Of a stretch of DNA of 5,873 bases, positions 5,660 through 5,873 are shown piece after piece (within the stretch, counting starts at the first letter, position 1; every line of letters starts with the position of its first letter). This stretch comes from Alphaproteobacteria bacterium (GTDB lineage: Bacteria; Pseudomonadota; Alphaproteobacteria; Rhizobiales; Devosiaceae): the NCBI GenBank assembly GCA_024279575.1, contig JAJRRJ010000095.1, positions 1 through 5,873 of the forward strand. Reading direction: 5' to 3'. Position numbers and translations under genes: made by a program. The notes beneath the pieces were generated by a model. The model was given only the letters and a program-made list of their open reading frames with translations, did no database searches and was not told where the DNA came from.

Positions 5660-5873
5660 CTATTTGTCAACCTTTGCACTTGATACAATTGCGTCCAGAT
5701 CAATCAATCCCACCATTTTGCTTTTGTGAGTCACAATACCATTCAACAATTCAGAATCCATTGAATCCCCTTCTGGCACTTTATGCACATCCTTTTTCGA
5801 GATGGTCAGAATATCAGAAACTGCATCCACCAGCATCCCGACCCATTTTTCACCCACAGACATCACCACAACC
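5660..5873 (-). CDS. cheW: Chemotaxis coupling protein CheW (C-terminal part, continues beyond right edge)
   Basis: CheW is the SH3-like adaptor that joins chemoreceptors to CheA in signalling arrays. About 71 C-terminal residues are in the window. They show the typical second half of the fold: VVVMSVGEKWVGMLVDAVSDIL, then an acidic turn (HKVPEGDSMD), NGIVTHKSKMVGLIDLDAIV and a short charged tail before TAG at 5660. The GTG at 5867-5869 is internal, since the frame stays open to the window edge. CheA ends in a homologous domain, so a CheA C-terminus cannot be fully excluded. The VGMLVDAVSDIL and GLIDLDAI segments look more like CheW. It is convergent with the small gene at 5119-5472 and has its own terminator. 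Confidence 0.85.
   Translation of the reverse strand, partial: VVVMSVGEKWVGMLVDAVSDILTISKKDVHKVPEGDSMDSELLNGIVTHKSKMVGLIDLDAIVSSAKVDK

Noticed and set aside
5867..5869. GTG as a start codon for a separate 69-residue protein at the right edge
   Set aside because: The frame stays open to the edge and the residues fit the middle of a CheW fold, so this is an internal valine codon of a truncated gene.

Overview
This 5.9 kb window is part of a bacterial chemotaxis (che) locus. It encodes most of the receptor-adaptation and response machinery, and almost every gene is on the minus strand. Protein sequences, the presence of CheD, the CheR-CheB-CheY order and a tandem-HAMP receptor next to the cluster all suggest a motile alphaproteobacterium with moderate GC content. 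That taxonomic call is an inference from gene content; the window has no rRNA or other marker gene.

Layout from right to left, which is the direction of most transcription: the C-terminal part of cheW enters from the right edge (5660-5873) and ends at a hairpin terminator (about 5602-5626). Next is a small plus-strand gene (5119-5472) for a 117-residue helical protein that carries a CheZ-type DxxxQ signature. It is convergent with cheW and divergent from cheD. Then come cheD (4341-4946), a 135-bp gap with a strong hairpin, cheR (3327-4205) overlapping cheB (2275-3330) by ATGA, a 118-bp gap, and cheY (1767-2156) followed by a good intrinsic terminator (1706-1734). Last is a methyl-accepting chemotaxis protein with a NIT-type sensor domain. 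It starts at about 1586 and runs off the left edge, so its signalling tip is missing.

As a system: the receptor controls the kinase CheA (not in the window, presumably to the right of cheW) through CheW. CheA phosphorylates CheY and CheB. CheR methylates, CheB demethylates and CheD deamidates receptor residues, which gives adaptation. The small plus-strand protein is the best candidate for something little described. Its DxxxQ helix suggests a CheY~P phosphatase in the manner of CheZ or rhizobial CheT. Its last five residues share the pattern [DE]-[IV]-[DE]-L-F-COOH with the divergently encoded CheD, which hints at a common docking partner.

No insertion sequences, CRISPR arrays, tRNA or rRNA genes were seen. 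No stretch over 300 bases lacks a gene.
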